Shown here piece after piece: positions 63,093 to 64,000 of a DNA stretch of 64,000 bases. A program made the position numbers and the translations under genes. This DNA comes from Ignavibacteriota bacterium (GTDB lineage Bacteria > Bacteroidota > Ignavibacteria > UBA10030 > UBA6906), in assembly GCA_016707525.1 (NCBI GenBank), contig JADJHP010000006.1, positions 248,001 through 312,000 on the forward strand, given 5' to 3'. The notes under the pieces were generated by a model, which ran no database searches, was not told the origin of the DNA, and saw only the letters and a program-made list of their open reading frames with translations. How positions within the stretch are numbered: position 1 is the stretch's first letter; the number at the start of each line of letters is the position of its first letter.

Positions 63093-64000
63093 ATGCGTGT
63101 GTTGAGATCTCGCCTTGCCATGGTGTGCACTCTGGCCGTTGGCCTCGGTGCCGCGGCGCATGCACAATTCATCGATGCGAAGCTGGACTACCGGGTGACC
63201 ACGGTCGGCAAGATCCGTCAGGTCATCACCAACATGGGCACCTTCGACAAAGGGCGGACCCGCTTCCCGGGGCTGATCAATGCCGAGTTCCCTCCGGGGT
63301 CCGATGAAGAACATCTGTTCCAGGGCGGCATCTGGATCGGCGGGATCACCCCCACCGGGGACACCCTCGTGTCGATGTCCGAAGCCCACTTCACCCCGCA
63401 CGAATTCTATGCCACGAAGAACAACTGGGATTCGATCTGGACCGGATCGAAAGGCGATACGCTGCAAATCCCGTACTGGCAGAATTACGAATGCATCTCG
63501 GATCAGGATTTCGTATCCCGGTACAGCGACGACAACGTGTTGAACATCGACAATCACACGCCGCTCCATCTGGACATCATCCAGTCGACATATTCCTGGA
63601 GTTCCGGCCAGCTTGCCGAGTTCCTGCTGCACAAGTACTACATCATCAACAAGAAGCAGCCGTTGAAGGATGTGTACATCGGATTCTGGATGCATAGTTC
63701 GATCGGCAATATCGGGGCCGCGGACAATTACATCGACGAGTACACGCGGTACTATCGTGATTACAAGATGGCGGTGGCGGAGGATTCTCCCGGAGGATCG
63801 GACGGCGGTGCGGTGAGCCCGATCGCGTTCAGCGTCATGACCCCGAACAACGCCCCGACCTACAGCTTCAATTATTACGAGCACGAGGAGTTGCCCATCA
63901 AGGATGCCGCGTGTTATCAGGCGATGGCGAGTGCCCGGATCATGCCGGACCGTATCGAGCGGGCGCGGGCGCACATCATCCTCGGGTTCGGACCGTTTCA
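63093..64000 (+). CDS. Secreted surface protein, truncated by the window end
   Basis: The frame from ATG 63093, after AAGGA, stays open to the last base; 302 codons are visible. The signal peptide is MRVLRSRLAMVCTLAVGLGAAAHA. The mature start FIDAKLDYRVTTVGKIRQVITNMGTFDKGRTRFPGL, then FQGGIWIGGITPTGD and YYIINKKQPLKDVYIGFWMHSSIGN, resembles secreted beta-rich proteins with a C-terminal T9SS domain in FCB genomes. The C-terminus, and so the sorting domain, is outside the window. It is probably the last part of the TonB-receptor operon. Confidence 0.7.
   Translation, partial: MRVLRSRLAMVCTLAVGLGAAAHAQFIDAKLDYRVTTVGKIRQVITNMGTFDKGRTRFPGLINAEFPPGSDEEHLFQGGIWIGGITPTGDTLVSMSEAHFTPHEFYATKNNWDSIWTGSKGDTLQIPYWQNYECISDQDFVSRYSDDNVLNIDNHTPLHLDIIQSTYSWSSGQLAEFLLHKYYIINKKQPLKDVYIGFWMHSSIGNIGAADNYIDEYTRYYRDYKMAVAEDSPGGSDGGAVSPIAFSVMTPNNAPTYSFNYYEHEELPIKDAACYQAMASARIMPDRIERARAHIILGFGPF

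Overview
The window is GC-rich bacterial chromosome, densely coded on both strands. It most resembles the Fibrobacteres-Chlorobi-Bacteroidetes (FCB) group, probably an Ignavibacteria-like or related lineage. Four secreted proteins end in a type IX secretion (T9SS) C-terminal domain with the motif YQNxPNPFxxxT. There is a SusC-like TonB receptor, and several Bacteroidota-type families occur (DUF4922, NamZ/DUF1343, NagZ-AmiE fusion, GH97). Ten putative promoters share TTGnnn-17 bp-TAnnnT, which is not the classical Bacteroides promoter. The taxonomic placement is inference.

Layout. 1-3954: end of a NagB/PIG-L-like gene, a TolB-like propeller, and an N-acetylmuramoyl-L-alanine amidase with a T9SS tail. 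4007-8479: a coupled set of GNAT, AmpG-like MFS permease, tandem-domain GT2 glycosyltransferase and DUF4922 HIT-like protein. 8470-16332: NamZ (minus) facing a BadF-type sugar kinase, a NagZ-AmiE fusion lipoprotein and a BamA-like outer-membrane protein. Together with the AmpG-like permease this looks like a peptidoglycan-recycling locus. 16435-17261: HD phosphohydrolase, tRNA-Phe, terminator and an AT-rich perfect palindrome. 17341-21217: a GH38 alpha-mannosidase with an inserted PA14 domain, broken by a +1 frameshift. 21284-27505: small housekeeping and stress-type genes, a Tat-dependent DUF362 protein with a T9SS tail, and an unusual phosphoribosyltransferase-TM-SH3 protein. 28097-30073: GH97. 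30316-38801: recC-recB-recD operon. 38937: orphan TrpF-like protein. 39807-40977: membrane glycosyltransferase, frameshifted near its end. 41078: GH5 mannanase-like. 42477: secreted oligoendopeptidase F. 44611: ASH-type Ig protein with a T9SS tail. 46648 and 47925: nucleotide-sugar epimerase and 4,6-dehydratase. 50111-53634: galT-galK-galM with a LacI-type operator. 53950-64000: a LamG-repeat T9SS protein, two lipoproteins, a TonB receptor and a truncated secreted protein.

Functional themes are cell-wall turnover and recycling, glycan degradation (mannosidase, mannanase, GH97, galactose), nucleotide-sugar and surface-polysaccharide synthesis, outer-membrane and T9SS surface proteins, and RecBCD recombination. 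I see no CRISPR array, prophage or insertion sequence. All function calls rest on motif and family recognition by reading; no database search was run.
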